Origin: Snodgrassella alvi
GTDB lineage: Bacteria > Pseudomonadota > Gammaproteobacteria > Burkholderiales > Neisseriaceae
Direction of reading: 5' to 3'
DNA length: 64,000 bases
Assembly (NCBI RefSeq): GCF_040741455.2
Contig: NZ_CP160328.2
Coordinates: forward strand, 310,001 to 374,000
Shown: positions 17,326 to 28,716 of the stretch, piece after piece
Layout of the letters: every line of letters starts with the position of its first letter
Numbering within the stretch: position 1 is the stretch's first letter
Translations under genes and position numbers: made by a program
Notes under the pieces: model-generated
The model's input: only the letters and a program-made list of their open reading frames with translations
Databases searched by the model: none
What the model was told of the DNA's origin: nothing

Positions 17326-18753
17326 TTAAGCCAGTTTGCTGCGTAATAAAGTTTGCACCTGCTGCGGGTTGGCTTTGCCGCGTGAAGCTTTCATTACTTG
17401 ACCTACTAAAGCGTTGAATGCTTTTTCTTTACCTGATTTAAATTCTTCAACAGATTTCTGATTTTTAGCAAGCACTTCATCGATGATTTGTTCTATAGCG
17501 CCGATATCTGTCATTTGTTTCAGGCCATCACGCTCAATAATGGCATCAGCAGACAGATTACTGTCCCACATGGTTTCAAAAACCTGTTTAGCTAATTTGT
17601 TACTTAAGATATTATCTGCAATCCGGTTAGTCAGTCCAGCTAGACGCTCGGCACTGATCGGACTGGCTGATATGTCAATTCCGGCTTTATTCAGCGCAGC
17701 CGCAAGTTCTCCAAGCATCCAGTTGGCTACAAGTTTGCCATGCCCCCCTATTTTTGCAGCCTGCTCAAACCAGCTGGCCTGAATATGGTTGCTGGTTAAT
17801 AAGCGTGCATCATAGTCAGAAATGCCATATTGCTCTATGAAGCGTGCAGCCATTTCTTTTGGTAGCTCAGGCATGGAGGCTTTGGCCGTTTCCAGCATTG
17901 TATCTGTAATTACAATCGGCAATAAGTCTGGATCTGGAAAGTAACGGTAGTCATGAGCATCTTCTTTGCTGCGCATTGCACGTGTTTCCCCCTTATTGGG
18001 GTCAAACAGGCGAGTCTGCTGTATAACTTTGCCTCCGTCTTCAATCAATTCGATTTGCCGTTCAACTTCGTAATTGATGGCCTGCTCCAGAAAGCGGAAA
18101 GAATTCAGATTTTTAATTTCACAACGTGTTCCGAATTCAGCCTGTCCTTTAGGGCGTACTGATACATTGGCATCAATACGAAATGAACCTTCTGCCATAT
18201 TGCCATCACAAATATCTAGCCATGTAACTAAGCTATGCATTGCTCTAGCATAGGCAACGGCATCGGCAGCGGAACGCATTTCAGGTTCGGAAACTACCTC
18301 TAGCAAAGGTGTACCGGCACGATTTAAATCAATGCCGGTATAGTGTTCGAATTCATCATGTACAGATTTGCCAGCATCTTCTTCCATATGCGCTCTGGTT
18401 ACGTTGATGGTTTTAACTTCATCACCTACTACGATTTCCAGCTGCCCATGCTCTACTATCGGTAAATCTAACTGACTGATCTGATAGCCTTTTGGTAGAT
18501 CAGGGTAAAAATAGTTTTTCCGGTCAAATACATTTTTCCTGTTAATCGTGGCATTCAATGCCAAACCAAGCTTGATGGCTTTATTTACTACTTCGCGATT
18601 CATTACTGGTAAGGCGCCGGGCAAGGCACAATCTACTACATTTGCCTGAACATTTGGCGCTGCACCAAAAGCAGTAGAAGAACCACTAAAAATTTTGGAT
18701 TGTGTATTTAGCTGAACATGGATTTCCAGACCGATTACAGTTTCCCAATTCAT
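17326..18753 (-). CDS. gatB: Asp-tRNA(Asn)/Glu-tRNA(Gln) amidotransferase subunit B
   Basis: About 475 residues. The tRNA-binding and kinase-like subunit of GatCAB. Start [17 protein letters not shown] is the standard GatB start at ATG 18753; the longer frame begins with TTG at 18768 and is rejected. Also seen: [52 protein letters not shown], the C-terminal tail domain with [21 protein letters not shown]. Follows gatA after 30 bases. Confidence 0.97.
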   Translation of the reverse strand: MNWETVIGLEIHVQLNTQSKIFSGSSTAFGAAPNVQANVVDCALPGALPVMNREVVNKAIKLGLALNATINRKNVFDRKNYFYPDLPKGYQISQLDLPIVEHGQLEIVVGDEVKTINVTRAHMEEDAGKSVHDEFEHYTGIDLNRAGTPLLEVVSEPEMRSAADAVAYARAMHSLVTWLDICDGNMAEGSFRIDANVSVRPKGQAEFGTRCEIKNLNSFRFLEQAINYEVERQIELIEDGGKVIQQTRLFDPNKGETRAMRSKEDAHDYRYFPDPDLLPIVITDTMLETAKASMPELPKEMAARFIEQYGISDYDARLLTSNHIQASWFEQAAKIGGHGKLVANWMLGELAAALNKAGIDISASPISAERLAGLTNRIADNILSNKLAKQVFETMWDSNLSADAIIERDGLKQMTDIGAIEQIIDEVLAKNQKSVEEFKSGKEKAFNALVGQVMKASRGKANPQQVQTLLRSKLA

Positions 18754-18783
18754 TCTGTTTTCTTTCAATTCGTATACTGGCTG

Positions 18784-20241
18784 TTATTGTGCAAATGGTG
18801 TTCTGGTATGCCAGTCACTATGTTGCTGTATTTGATGTGCAATTCCAAGCAGGCGGCTTTCGGCGAAATAGTTACCGATGAGCTGTACTCCCACAGGCAG
18901 TCCACTGGTGGTTTGACCGGCGGGTAAGGCGATGCCCGGCAATCCTGCTAAGTTAAGTGAGACAGTGTATATATCAGAAAGATACATTTGCACTGGATCG
19001 TTACTGTGGCTGCTTAGTTTCGGTGCAGCAGTAGGTGCTACCGGAGCCAAGATAATATCGCATTGATTAAGTACAGCTTGAAAGTCGTTGGCAACCATAC
19101 GACGTAGTTTTTGTGCTTTAAGATAATAGGCATCATAGTAACCATGTGATAATACATAGGTACCAATCATGATGCGCCGTTTTACTTCATCACCAAAGCC
19201 TTCAGCACGGCTTTTACTGTACATTTCATCTAAATTGCTGAATTCTTTTGCTCGGTATCCGTAACGAACACCATCATACCGAGATAAATTGGTACTGGCC
19301 TCTGCTGATGCCAAAACGTAATAAGCCGGAATGGATAATTCAGTATGCGGCAAAGAGACATCAATAATTTCTGCCCCTTGTTTTTTCAGTATATTTAAAA
19401 CTTCCTCAATGGATGAATGTACTTGTGAATCAAGCCCTTCTCCAAAAAATTCTCGTGGCAGCCCTATTTTTATACCCTGAAGCGGACGGTTTAAATCTCG
19501 AGTGTAGTCTTCCTTATCACGCTCTATACTGGTGGAATCCCGTTCATCAAAACCGGCCATGCTGTTTAGTAGCAAAGCGCAGTCTTCAGCGGTTTGTGCC
19601 ATTGGGCCGGCCTGATCAAAACTGGAAGCATAAGCCACCATGCCAAAGCGGCTGATGACACCATAAGTAGGTTTCAGACCAGTGATGCCGCAATGAGCTG
19701 CCGGTTGACGGATAGAACCACCAGTATCTGAACCTAATGCTGCTGGTGCCAGTCGCGCCGCAACAGCAGCGGCAGATCCACCGGAGGAACCACCAGGAAC
19801 ATGATCATGCTGCCAAGGGTTTTTGGTAATGCCATAATGTGAGGTCTCAGTAGTTGAACCCATGGCAAACTCATCCATATTGGTTCGACCCAGTGTGACC
19901 ATACCTGCATCCAGCAAATTCTGTACTACAGTGGCGGTATAGGGGGCAGTAAAATTATCCAGCATTTTGCTGGCACACGCGCTGCGCCAGCCTTGCTGGC
20001 AAAAAATATCTTTGTAGGCTATGGGTACACCTGTCAATACACTGGCTGAACCTTGTGCCAAACGGTTATCGGCAACTTTGGCCTCTGTAAGAGTACGTTC
20101 TTTATCCAGCGTAATATAGGCATTCAGGCTGGGATTATCCGCTGCAATGGCTGCTAGGTATTCCTGTGCCAACTCGCTTGCTGAAGCCTGTTTGCTTTGC
20201 AGTAAATCACTGCATTGTTTCAATGTGTAGTTTTTGGGCAT
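18784..20241 (-). CDS. gatA: Asp-tRNA(Asn)/Glu-tRNA(Gln) amidotransferase subunit A
   Basis: 485 residues. Amidase-signature glutaminase subunit. Ser-cisSer-Lys triad region visible: [10 protein letters not shown] (Lys), [20 protein letters not shown] and [14 protein letters not shown]. Hydrolyses Gln and channels ammonia to GatB. ATG at 20241 gives [14 protein letters not shown]. It lies 90 bases after gatC. Confidence 0.97.
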   Translation of the reverse strand: MPKNYTLKQCSDLLQSKQASASELAQEYLAAIAADNPSLNAYITLDKERTLTEAKVADNRLAQGSASVLTGVPIAYKDIFCQQGWRSACASKMLDNFTAPYTATVVQNLLDAGMVTLGRTNMDEFAMGSTTETSHYGITKNPWQHDHVPGGSSGGSAAAVAARLAPAALGSDTGGSIRQPAAHCGITGLKPTYGVISRFGMVAYASSFDQAGPMAQTAEDCALLLNSMAGFDERDSTSIERDKEDYTRDLNRPLQGIKIGLPREFFGEGLDSQVHSSIEEVLNILKKQGAEIIDVSLPHTELSIPAYYVLASAEASTNLSRYDGVRYGYRAKEFSNLDEMYSKSRAEGFGDEVKRRIMIGTYVLSHGYYDAYYLKAQKLRRMVANDFQAVLNQCDIILAPVAPTAAPKLSSHSNDPVQMYLSDIYTVSLNLAGLPGIALPAGQTTSGLPVGVQLIGNYFAESRLLGIAHQIQQHSDWHTRTPFAQ

Positions 20242-20331
20242 GGTGGTCAGATAATGTTCAAACAGTGTGATAAGAAGCTGTCTGTGATAATTTCAAAAAT
20301 TAAAGATATGGCTTAATTGGCAAATCTGAAC

Positions 20332-20619
20332 TTATTCGATTACTTTAGGTACAAGGTACATATCTTTGTCGACCAAAGGTGCACAAGATTGTATAGCCTG
20401 ATGCTGATCAGTTTCAGTCACGATGTCATTGCGTAAACGTAATGCGAGTTCATGAGGATGTGCCATCGGTTCAACTTCGTTTGTATCGACTTCCTGCATT
20501 TTTTCGACCAGTTCGAATACATGATTAAGTTCTGCCAGCATATTATTTCGCTCAGCTTCTGAAAGACTCAAGCGAGAGAGGCGTGCGAGCTTATCTACAT
20601 CACTTAGTGTTAAAGCCAT
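20332..20619 (-). CDS. gatC: Asp-tRNA(Asn)/Glu-tRNA(Gln) amidotransferase subunit C
   Basis: About 95 residues. Small subunit that wraps around GatA and GatB. Seen: LTLSDVDKLARLSRLSLSEAE, HVFELVEKMQEVDTNEVEPM and a C-terminal YLVPKVIE, all typical. The ATG at 20619 with AAGGA upstream is preferred over the TTG three bases earlier. First gene of gatC-gatA-gatB, divergent from mreB with about 190 bases between, which should hold both promoters. Confidence 0.95.
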   Translation of the reverse strand: MALTLSDVDKLARLSRLSLSEAERNNMLAELNHVFELVEKMQEVDTNEVEPMAHPHELALRLRNDIVTETDQHQAIQSCAPLVDKDMYLVPKVIE

Positions 20620-20800
20620 CAAAAATCCTTAAATTTGATTTAGCAAAACGAGCAAACTGCGGTATCATTGCGCGTTCTGATTCGGTTTTTACATAGTCAG
20701 GAATTATAACCGAAATCCCTATTCTATGGCGCATTGATTTGCTTTGGTTAATGTGTCAAACAACTGCTTTTGCCATACTGATAATTTTAAAGTTCATTAG

Positions 20801-21847
<1,047 letters not shown>

Positions 21848-21878
21848 ATGCCGTAATTTTTGTTCAATGTAATTGATA

Positions 21879-22769
21879 ATGGCAGAGCCTTCACTAAATT
21901 TTGTTCACAATGGTCTGCGCAGTACCAGTAAACTGGTTGTTCTGTCACTGGTTTCGGTAGTGTTGCTTTTGCTTGATAACCGATATGATGTGGTTAAAAT
22001 AAGCCGTAATTATATTGCTACGGCTTTGTACCCGTTTCAGTGGCTAGCGATGCAGCCGGTTAACGCTGTTTCCAATGGTATGGTTTTTCTTGAGAAGCAG
22101 CAAAATCTGAGCAATGAAAACAGATTATTGAAGGCTCAGAATGCACAATTAAAATTGCAGCTCAGTCAGCACGCAGTAGAGTTAAAGTCTGTGCTTAATC
22201 TGAATCAGCTGAATCAGGTGCAAAAAGCAGCTTTGCCACAGGCGCAGGTAGCGCAGATTGTATCAAATGACAGTAATCCGCTTGCTGATAGGTTTATTAT
22301 TAATAAAGGTAGCCATCATCAGATTCGCATGGGAGATGCAGTAAGTGATGAGCATGGCCTAATCGGACAGATTACTGCAGTTCAGCCTTTAAGCTCGGAG
22401 GTTATGCTGATAACCAGTACTAATGCAGTGATTCCGACTATGGTTATGCGCACTGGAGTTCGTACATTGGTTTATGGTCGCTCTGGTAGTTTGGACTTGC
22501 GTTATTTTCCGGCTAATGCCAGTTTATTACCCAATGATTTGCTAGTAACGTCTGGAATGGATAGTGTTTATCCAGCAGGTATACCAGTTGCTACCGTCAC
22601 AAAAGCACAAAGTGGTAATGGTTCGCCCTATTATCGTGCTCAGATTGAGCCAGTGGCACAAATGCGTAGCAGCACATTTGTGCTGGTTATTCCCCAAAAG
22701 CATGGGCAGACAGCTCATTATTCTGCTGATGTAGCAGTGACTAACCCAACATCCGCCAATCATGACTGA
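21879..22769 (+). CDS. mreC: Rod shape-determining protein MreC
   Basis: About 296 residues. Bitopic inner-membrane protein that links MreB to PBP2 in the periplasm. One membrane helix around residues 20-38 (LVVLSLVSVVLLLL), a coiled coil (EKQQNLSNENRLLKAQNAQL), then the beta-domain with GDAVSDEHGLIGQITAVQPL and SEVMLITSTNAVIPTMVMRT. Start taken as ATG 21879 (MAEPSLNF) in place of TTG 21873. The 3' end overlaps mreD by 8 bases. Confidence 0.95.
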   Translation: MAEPSLNFVHNGLRSTSKLVVLSLVSVVLLLLDNRYDVVKISRNYIATALYPFQWLAMQPVNAVSNGMVFLEKQQNLSNENRLLKAQNAQLKLQLSQHAVELKSVLNLNQLNQVQKAALPQAQVAQIVSNDSNPLADRFIINKGSHHQIRMGDAVSDEHGLIGQITAVQPLSSEVMLITSTNAVIPTMVMRTGVRTLVYGRSGSLDLRYFPANASLLPNDLLVTSGMDSVYPAGIPVATVTKAQSGNGSPYYRAQIEPVAQMRSSTFVLVIPQKHGQTAHYSADVAVTNPTSANHD

Positions 22770-23259
22770 AGTAGACAGCCTGCACCGCCATACCCGAAAA
22801 CGGCTTATTGTTTTGAGTCTTGTGGCTGCATTATTTCTAGATTTAATTCCTATTCCCCAGCCACTAGCCGGTTGGCTGCCAGCCTGTACGGCAATGATGA
22901 CTTTGTACTGGAGCTTACACCGGCCGCAGAATGTTGGTATTGGCATGGCTTTTATACTTGGTCTGATTGTGGATGTTGGTCAGGGTACACCATTTGGTCA
23001 GCATGCACTTGCTTTGATTGCTGCGGTGTATGTAATTGAGCAAAACCGGCACCAGATGCTTGGTTACTCATATGGGTTTCAGGCACTAACCATTTTTGGT
23101 AGCTTGATGCTGATGACACTAATTTTAGTAATTGTTCATTTTTTTTCTACGCATCAGTTCACAGGCTGGAATCTTTTTGTTTCACCCTTTATCAGTGCTT
23201 TGCTCTGGCCTCTGTTATCTAAATTCATGCTTTATCTCGCCTACTCTAGACGTCTATGA
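22762..23259 (+). CDS. mreD: Rod shape-determining protein MreD
   Basis: 165 residues with about five membrane helices. Inner-membrane elongasome component. Seen: LIVLSLVAALFLDLIPIPQ, RPQNVGIGMAFILGLIVDVG with the conserved G-L-x-x-D of MreD, and LALIAAVYVIEQNRH. It overlaps mreC upstream, and its stop overlaps the mrdA start (ATGA, 23256-23259), so the genes are coupled. Confidence 0.93.
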   Translation: MTEVDSLHRHTRKRLIVLSLVAALFLDLIPIPQPLAGWLPACTAMMTLYWSLHRPQNVGIGMAFILGLIVDVGQGTPFGQHALALIAAVYVIEQNRHQMLGYSYGFQALTIFGSLMLMTLILVIVHFFSTHQFTGWNLFVSPFISALLWPLLSKFMLYLAYSRRL

Positions 23260-25295
23260 AAGCACTGCAATTTCGAACCAAAAAAAAACGTCCGTCCAAA
23301 CCGGCTCAGTATGGTGATCTGGGATTACGGATTGCAGTAGCATTTATATTAATTATTGTTTGTTTTTGCCTGTTGATTGCACGCTTTGTTTATTTACAGG
23401 TTATCAAATATGATGATTATGTTATAGCGGCTACCAATAATCGTATTTCTCTGATTCCTACGCCACCGGTACGCGGTGAAATTGTAGACGTTAATGGTGT
23501 AGTGCTAGCCCATAATTATCCCGCATATTCGCTGGAGATTATCCCTAATCAGGTGCCGGGAAAAATTGATGATACTATTAATGCTTTACGCGCTTATGTA
23601 GACATCACACCCAGTGATTTGAAACGTTTTGCTAAATTTCGCGCTGATTACCGGTCTTACGATAAAGTCCCTTTAAAACTGAAGCTCACCATGGAAGAAG
23701 CCAGCCGCCTTGCAGCTGAACTATATCGGTTTCCGGGTGTGGAAATAAATGCCCGGACTTTTCGGGATTACCCGTATGGTGAGTTACTGGCACATATTGT
23801 TGGTTATATCGGCCGTATTAGTGACCGTGATATGGCGGCGCTGGATAAGGCTAATCTTACTAACCTCTACCGTGGTAGCACACATATCGGCAAAATGGGG
23901 CTGGAAGAATATTATGAGCGCCAGCTGCACGGTGTGCCTGGATATCGTGAAGTTGAAAAAGATGCTCAGGGTCATATTGTTCGGACAATAAAAACCGTAC
24001 CAGCCATTCCAGGGCAAACGTTGAGGCTAGGACTGGATATCCGTGTACAGCAGGAAGCCGACCGGCTGATGAGCAATAAACGTGGTGCGTTGGTGGCGAT
24101 AAATCCGCAGACCGGAGCCATTCTAGCAATGGTATCCAAACCAAGCTACAACCCTAATTTGTTTATTGATGGAATAGACACGGAAACCTGGAAAAGTTTG
24201 AATGAAGATTGGCGCCATCCATTATTGAACCGAGCTACACAAGGGATGTATCCACCCGGTTCTACTTTCAAACCCTTTTTGGCTATGGCTGCACTTGAAA
24301 GTGGCAAACTAAATCAGAACACCGTCTTGCCTGCTCCAGGTGTATGGAGTATTCCTGGCTCTACGCATCAGTTTCGAGATGCGGCACGAGGTGGACATGG
24401 TTCTGCTAATCTGAGTAAGGCTATTCAGGTATCATCGGATACATTCTTTTACCGGCTGGGCTACGAAATGGGTGTTGACCGTATGTCGCCCTATCTGGCC
24501 GAATTTAATCTTGGTAAACAGACCGGTATTGATATTAATCATGAATATGCAGGTGTGTTGCCAACTCGTGCATGGAAAGAGAAAAGATTTGCTCGTTATA
24601 AGCCACAGGCACGGGTGTGGCAACCGGCCGATAGTGTCAGTATGGCCATTGGACAGGGTTACAATGCGTATACACCATTACAAATGGCTTTTGCTACTGC
24701 TATTTTGAGTAATGATGGCATTGTTTATCGTCCTCATCTGGTACAGGCTTTACTCGATCATAATTCCCAAAAAATGACCTTGATTGATCCTCAGCCTGTC
24801 AGAACTGTGCCATTTAAACGCAGCAATTTTGAATATGTGAAGGACGCAATGCAAAAAGTATTGAGGCCGGGGGGGACTGCTGCTGCAATCGGCTCTGGTC
24901 TGGGTTATACCATGGGAGGTAAAACGGGGACGGCACAAGTGGTACAGATTAAGCAAGGTGCTCGTTATAATGCTGCAGCACTAAAAATGCAGTTACGTGA
25001 CCATGCTTGGTTTATTGCTTTTGCGCCGGCTGACAAACCTCAGATAGCTATAGCTGTAATTCTTGAAAATAATGGCTGGGGAGCTACGGCTGCACCATTG
25101 GCTCGACAGCTGGCCGATTTTTATCTGTTGAAACTCAAAAATCTTCCTAGCGCAGGTGTGGCCAGTAATGCTTCTGATTTGCCGGTAAATGATTTATCCA
25201 ATAATGCCATGATGGATGCGCAACAGCATGATGAGCATAATCAGGCTGCTCTGCCACCATTACTGCGTGCCTATCATCCACAGTCAGGCTTGTGA
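23256..25295 (+). CDS. mrdA: Penicillin-binding protein 2 (peptidoglycan DD-transpeptidase)
   Basis: 679 residues. Class B PBP that cross-links peptidoglycan during elongation, partner of RodA. One N-terminal membrane helix (IAVAFILIIVCFCLLIARFVYLQ), pedestal domain (PPVRGEIVDVNGVVLA), and transpeptidase motifs SxxK in PGSTFKPFLAM, SxD in SSDTFFYRLG, and KTGT in GGKTGTAQVV. The C-terminal ~40 residues after the domain are Ala/Asn/Asp-rich and probably unstructured. Confidence 0.96.
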   Translation: MKALQFRTKKKRPSKPAQYGDLGLRIAVAFILIIVCFCLLIARFVYLQVIKYDDYVIAATNNRISLIPTPPVRGEIVDVNGVVLAHNYPAYSLEIIPNQVPGKIDDTINALRAYVDITPSDLKRFAKFRADYRSYDKVPLKLKLTMEEASRLAAELYRFPGVEINARTFRDYPYGELLAHIVGYIGRISDRDMAALDKANLTNLYRGSTHIGKMGLEEYYERQLHGVPGYREVEKDAQGHIVRTIKTVPAIPGQTLRLGLDIRVQQEADRLMSNKRGALVAINPQTGAILAMVSKPSYNPNLFIDGIDTETWKSLNEDWRHPLLNRATQGMYPPGSTFKPFLAMAALESGKLNQNTVLPAPGVWSIPGSTHQFRDAARGGHGSANLSKAIQVSSDTFFYRLGYEMGVDRMSPYLAEFNLGKQTGIDINHEYAGVLPTRAWKEKRFARYKPQARVWQPADSVSMAIGQGYNAYTPLQMAFATAILSNDGIVYRPHLVQALLDHNSQKMTLIDPQPVRTVPFKRSNFEYVKDAMQKVLRPGGTAAAIGSGLGYTMGGKTGTAQVVQIKQGARYNAAALKMQLRDHAWFIAFAPADKPQIAIAVILENNGWGATAAPLARQLADFYLLKLKNLPSAGVASNASDLPVNDLSNNAMMDAQQHDEHNQAALPPLLRAYHPQSGL

Positions 25296-25306
25296 GATAA
25301 ATAAAT

Positions 25307-26413
25307 ATGATTAATGAGAAGCAATGGTTGAAACGTATCTGGTATAAGCTCTGGGCACCGATGGATGTATGGCTGTTTTATGCTATGTTGATAATCTATG
25401 TTATGAGTTTATTTCTACTTTACTCGGCAGATGGACAAGATTTTGGCCAGCTGGAAAATAAAACCCTGCATACTATTCTTAGTTTTATTTTATTATGGCT
25501 GATTGCACGAACTCCACCGCAGATATTAAGTAATTTTGCGTTACCCCTTTATGGTTTAGGTATATTACTTTTGGTCGGTGTGCATTTTGCTGGTATCACA
25601 GTAAATGGTTCTACTCGCTGGCTAAATATTGGGATAGGACGAATCCAGCCCTCAGAAATCATGAAAATTGCTGTACCAATGCTGATTGCATGGTATTTCC
25701 AGAAAAATGAAAGTAATATTCGCTGGTATCACTATATTATTGCCTTTGTGCTGATATTTATCCCTGTAGCACTGATTTTGAAACAGCCTGATTTAGGTAC
25801 TGCCACTTTGATTATGGCCTCCGGCTTGTTTGTTATATTTTTTGCTGGTTTACCGTGGAAAGTTATTATTACTGCGATTATCGGGTTTGTGGCTATGCTG
25901 CCTATAATTTGGAATTATGGGATGCATGATTATCAGCGTATGAGGGTTCTGACTTTGCTTGACCCTACTAAAGATCGTCTTGGTGCTGGTTATCATATCC
26001 TGCAATCGATGACGGCTATTGGATCAGGAGGAATCTGGGGAAAAGGTTGGCTCGAAGGAACTCAGACACATCTTGATTATATTCCTGAATCCACTACTGA
26101 CTTTATTTTTGCAGTTTTTGGAGAAGAGTTTGGTCTGATTGGCAATATTCTGCTAGTGAGTGTATATACATTTATTTTGGTGCGCGGTTTATATATTACG
26201 CTTAAAGCACCTACTTTGTATTGCCGTACTTTAGCTGGTGCACTGACTATGACATTATTTTGCTATGCATTCGTTAATATGGGCATGGTTAGTGGTATTC
26301 TGCCAGTGGTGGGAGTGCCTTTGCCATTGGTAAGCTATGGTGGTACTGCTACTTTATCAGTAATGGTGATACTGGCGATGCTAATGGGTATTAGTAATCA
26401 ACGTAAAAGCTGA
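25307..26413 (+). CDS. rodA: Peptidoglycan glycosyltransferase RodA
   Basis: 368 residues, about ten membrane helices. SEDS-family glycosyltransferase that polymerises lipid II with PBP2. Seen: GSTRWLNIGIGRIQPSEIMK, KQPDLGTATLIMASGLFVIF with the catalytic Asp region, DRLGAGYHILQSMTAIGSGG, and GVPLPLVSYGGTATLSVM. 11 bases after mrdA; last gene of the cluster, followed by the terminator at 26459. Confidence 0.97.
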   Translation: MINEKQWLKRIWYKLWAPMDVWLFYAMLIIYVMSLFLLYSADGQDFGQLENKTLHTILSFILLWLIARTPPQILSNFALPLYGLGILLLVGVHFAGITVNGSTRWLNIGIGRIQPSEIMKIAVPMLIAWYFQKNESNIRWYHYIIAFVLIFIPVALILKQPDLGTATLIMASGLFVIFFAGLPWKVIITAIIGFVAMLPIIWNYGMHDYQRMRVLTLLDPTKDRLGAGYHILQSMTAIGSGGIWGKGWLEGTQTHLDYIPESTTDFIFAVFGEEFGLIGNILLVSVYTFILVRGLYITLKAPTLYCRTLAGALTMTLFCYAFVNMGMVSGILPVVGVPLPLVSYGGTATLSVMVILAMLMGISNQRKS

Positions 26414-26458
26414 CTTCAGCTCGAATAATTTATACTGATAGGTATTGTGAAAAAATAT

Positions 26459-26489
26459 AAAATCGAAACCAATTTTTGGTTTCGATTTT
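26459..26489. terminator. Strong bidirectional terminator between rodA and clpP
   Basis: A perfect 14-bp stem, AAAATCGAAACCAA (26459-26472) and its complement ending in GATTTT (26476-26489), with a TTT loop. The A-rich start and T-rich end serve both directions, as expected between the convergent rodA and clpP genes. Confidence 0.85.
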
Positions 26490-26535
26490 ATATTGATTTA
26501 AAGCTTGCTCTTAGTTAATTAAGCATCAGGAATGT

Positions 26536-27147
26536 TTATTTGGGGCGATGAACCAGTACTTCATCAATTAATCCGTATTTCTGTGCTTCTTCTGCTGACA
26601 TAAAATTATCACGGTCTGTATCTTTTTCAATTTGTGCCAGTTTTTGGCCAGTATGATGAGCCAAATGTTCGTTTAACTGTTTTTTCAGTTTGAGTAATTC
26701 ACGCGCATGAATTTCGATATCAGATGCTTGTCCACCTAAGCCGCCGCTGATGAGAGGTTGGTGAATCATTACACGGCTGTTTGGCAATGCGAAGCGTTTA
26801 CCTTTAGCTCCGGCAGATAAAAGGAATGCCCCCATACTTGCAGCCTGACCCAGGCATAATGTAGCTACATCTGGTTTAATAAAATTCATGGTATCAAAAA
26901 TAGACATGCCGGCAGTGACAGACCCACCCGGTGAATTAATATAGAGAGAAATATCTTTATCGGGATTTTCGCTTTCCAAAAATAATAACTGCGCTACAAT
27001 CAGATTGGCAGTTTCGTCTGTAACAGGCCCTACCATGAATACAATCCGCTCTTTAAGTAAACGTGAGTAGATATCGTATGCACGTTCACCACGGCCGCTT
27101 TGTTCGACCACCATGGGTACGAGACCAAGATTCTGTATATGTGACAT
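26536..27147 (-). CDS. clpP: ATP-dependent Clp protease proteolytic subunit
   Basis: 203 residues from ATG 27147 ([20 protein letters not shown]), with AGGA upstream; the longer frame to 27192 is rejected because it would place the RBS inside the gene and the N-terminal extension is not family-like. Serine protease that forms the ClpXP/ClpAP chamber. Catalytic Ser in [11 protein letters not shown], His in SRVMIHQPL, Asp in [13 protein letters not shown]. It lies downstream of tig, as in many bacteria, but separated by a hairpin at 27169-27208. Confidence 0.97.
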   Translation of the reverse strand: MSHIQNLGLVPMVVEQSGRGERAYDIYSRLLKERIVFMVGPVTDETANLIVAQLLFLESENPDKDISLYINSPGGSVTAGMSIFDTMNFIKPDVATLCLGQAASMGAFLLSAGAKGKRFALPNSRVMIHQPLISGGLGGQASDIEIHARELLKLKKQLNEHLAHHTGQKLAQIEKDTDRDNFMSAEEAQKYGLIDEVLVHRPK

Positions 27148-27168
27148 GTTTTTTTCCTCAATAGAAAT

Positions 27169-27208
27169 AAAAGCACCCAAGCAGCTTCTCAACTACTTTG
27201 GTGCTTTT
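27169..27208 (-). terminator. Stem-loop between tig and clpP
   Basis: AAAAGCACC (27169-27177) pairs with GGTGCTTTT (27200-27208); on the minus strand the stem is followed by TTTTATTT. It lies between the tig stop and the clpP start, so it would end or attenuate tig transcription before clpP. Confidence 0.6.
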
Positions 27209-27234
27209 GGTCATTTATTCAATGTTTGCTATGT

Positions 27235-28554
27235 TTAGGCCTTTGCCTGCTGTCCCATTACTTCATCAAAAGTAAGCACTTTATCGCTGACTTTGGCTTT
27301 ACTGAGGACATAGTCTACAACATTTTGTTCGATAGCCAGAGAAGTTGGCACTTGCAGATTTTTTTTGTCGCTATAGTACCAATCAATAACTTCCTGTGGA
27401 TCTTCATAGCTGTCGGCGAACTCATTGATAACTTTACGTACCTGTTCTTCGCTTGGCTCCAGTTTTTCTTCGCGTATCAATTCGCCCATAATCAGGCTAA
27501 TGGCTACTCGGCGACTAGCTTGTTCATTAAACATGTCAAGCGGCAAGTCCAAATCTTTTTGATCCATACCCTGCGCGGCAAAATTTTCTTTCATGCGTGC
27601 TGCCATGCTTTTAGCTTCTTCGGTAATCATAGAAGTAGGTACTTCAATAGGTGTAGAGGCCAGCAAAGCGTTAATAGCACTATCTTTTGTCATTTCACTG
27701 ACGCGACGGTTTACTTCTCGGCTGACATTTTTTTTGATTTCAGCACGCATTTTTTCTACGTCGCCGTTTTCAATGCCCAGTGATTTGGCAAATTCTTCAT
27801 TTACTTCCGGCAGAACAGCTTCAGAAACATTTTTTAGAGTAATGGTAAAAATAGCTGTTTTACCAGCGAGCTCTTTGCTCTGGTAATCTTCTGGAAAGGT
27901 AACTGATACTTCTTTTACATCACCTTCTTTCATACCGGCAATACCTGTTTCGAAGTCAGGCAGCATCTGGCCTTTCCCTAGTAAGAACGGATAGTTTTCA
28001 GCAGATCCTCCAGCAAAAGCCTCTCCATCAATTTTGCCGGCAAAATCAATGATTACCCGGTCTCCAATTTGTGCTTCCCGTTCTACGTGATTAAAACGGG
28101 TACGCTGCTGGCGCAAGATGTCAATTGTTTTATCGATTTCTGTATCACCGATTTCAGTACTGAATTTGGTGACTTCCTGAGAAGTTAAATCGCCGATTTT
28201 GATTTCTGGAAATTCTTCATACACTACAGCAATTTTGTAAAATTTTTCATCGTCCTGATCTTCATCTTCCAAAGCGGTGAGGCTTTTCAGGCCTGCTACT
28301 TTGAGTTTTTCAGCTACAATGAGGTCTTCGAAAGCTTTATGGGTCATTTCGTTCAGCACTTCATCGCGAATGCCATAGCCATACATGGAATCAATGATTC
28401 GCAGTGGTGCTTTACCAGGGCGAAAGCCATCAACGCGAGCACGTTTCTGTGCCACTTTCATTCGTGCATTAACTTTTGCCCGGATGTCTTCCCAGTTCAG
28501 AGCCAAAATAATTTTACGCTCTAAATTATCTAATTTTTCTACTGTTACGCTCAT
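27235..28554 (-). CDS. tig: Trigger factor
   Basis: 439 residues. Ribosome-bound chaperone with peptidyl-prolyl isomerase activity. N-terminal ribosome-binding domain with the signature GFRPGKAPLRIIDSMYG, FKBP-type PPIase domain from about residue 150 (IGDRVIIDFAGKIDGEAFAGG) and a C-terminal helical cradle. ATG 28554. Upstream of clpP on the same strand, the usual tig-clpP order. Confidence 0.97.
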   Translation of the reverse strand: MSVTVEKLDNLERKIILALNWEDIRAKVNARMKVAQKRARVDGFRPGKAPLRIIDSMYGYGIRDEVLNEMTHKAFEDLIVAEKLKVAGLKSLTALEDEDQDDEKFYKIAVVYEEFPEIKIGDLTSQEVTKFSTEIGDTEIDKTIDILRQQRTRFNHVEREAQIGDRVIIDFAGKIDGEAFAGGSAENYPFLLGKGQMLPDFETGIAGMKEGDVKEVSVTFPEDYQSKELAGKTAIFTITLKNVSEAVLPEVNEEFAKSLGIENGDVEKMRAEIKKNVSREVNRRVSEMTKDSAINALLASTPIEVPTSMITEEAKSMAARMKENFAAQGMDQKDLDLPLDMFNEQASRRVAISLIMGELIREEKLEPSEEQVRKVINEFADSYEDPQEVIDWYYSDKKNLQVPTSLAIEQNVVDYVLSKAKVSDKVLTFDEVMGQQAKA

Positions 28555-28716
28555 CGTTAACCCTTAGATGTCAGTTAATCTGATTTGTTTGATTTGTCTT
28601 CAGGCACTGCCTGGGCTGTCAGTACCCAGCATTTTTTCATGCAGACAAAATTAAATCGCAAGTTTACCATAAGCCTTTATAAAAGCCTATGTAATGTCCG
28701 AGACACTTGCAGTAAT

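Noticed and set aside
27226-27783. 185-codon plus-strand frame opposite tig
   Set aside because: Antisense shadow of trigger factor; the composition is rich in Phe, Cys and His as expected from reversed coding DNA.
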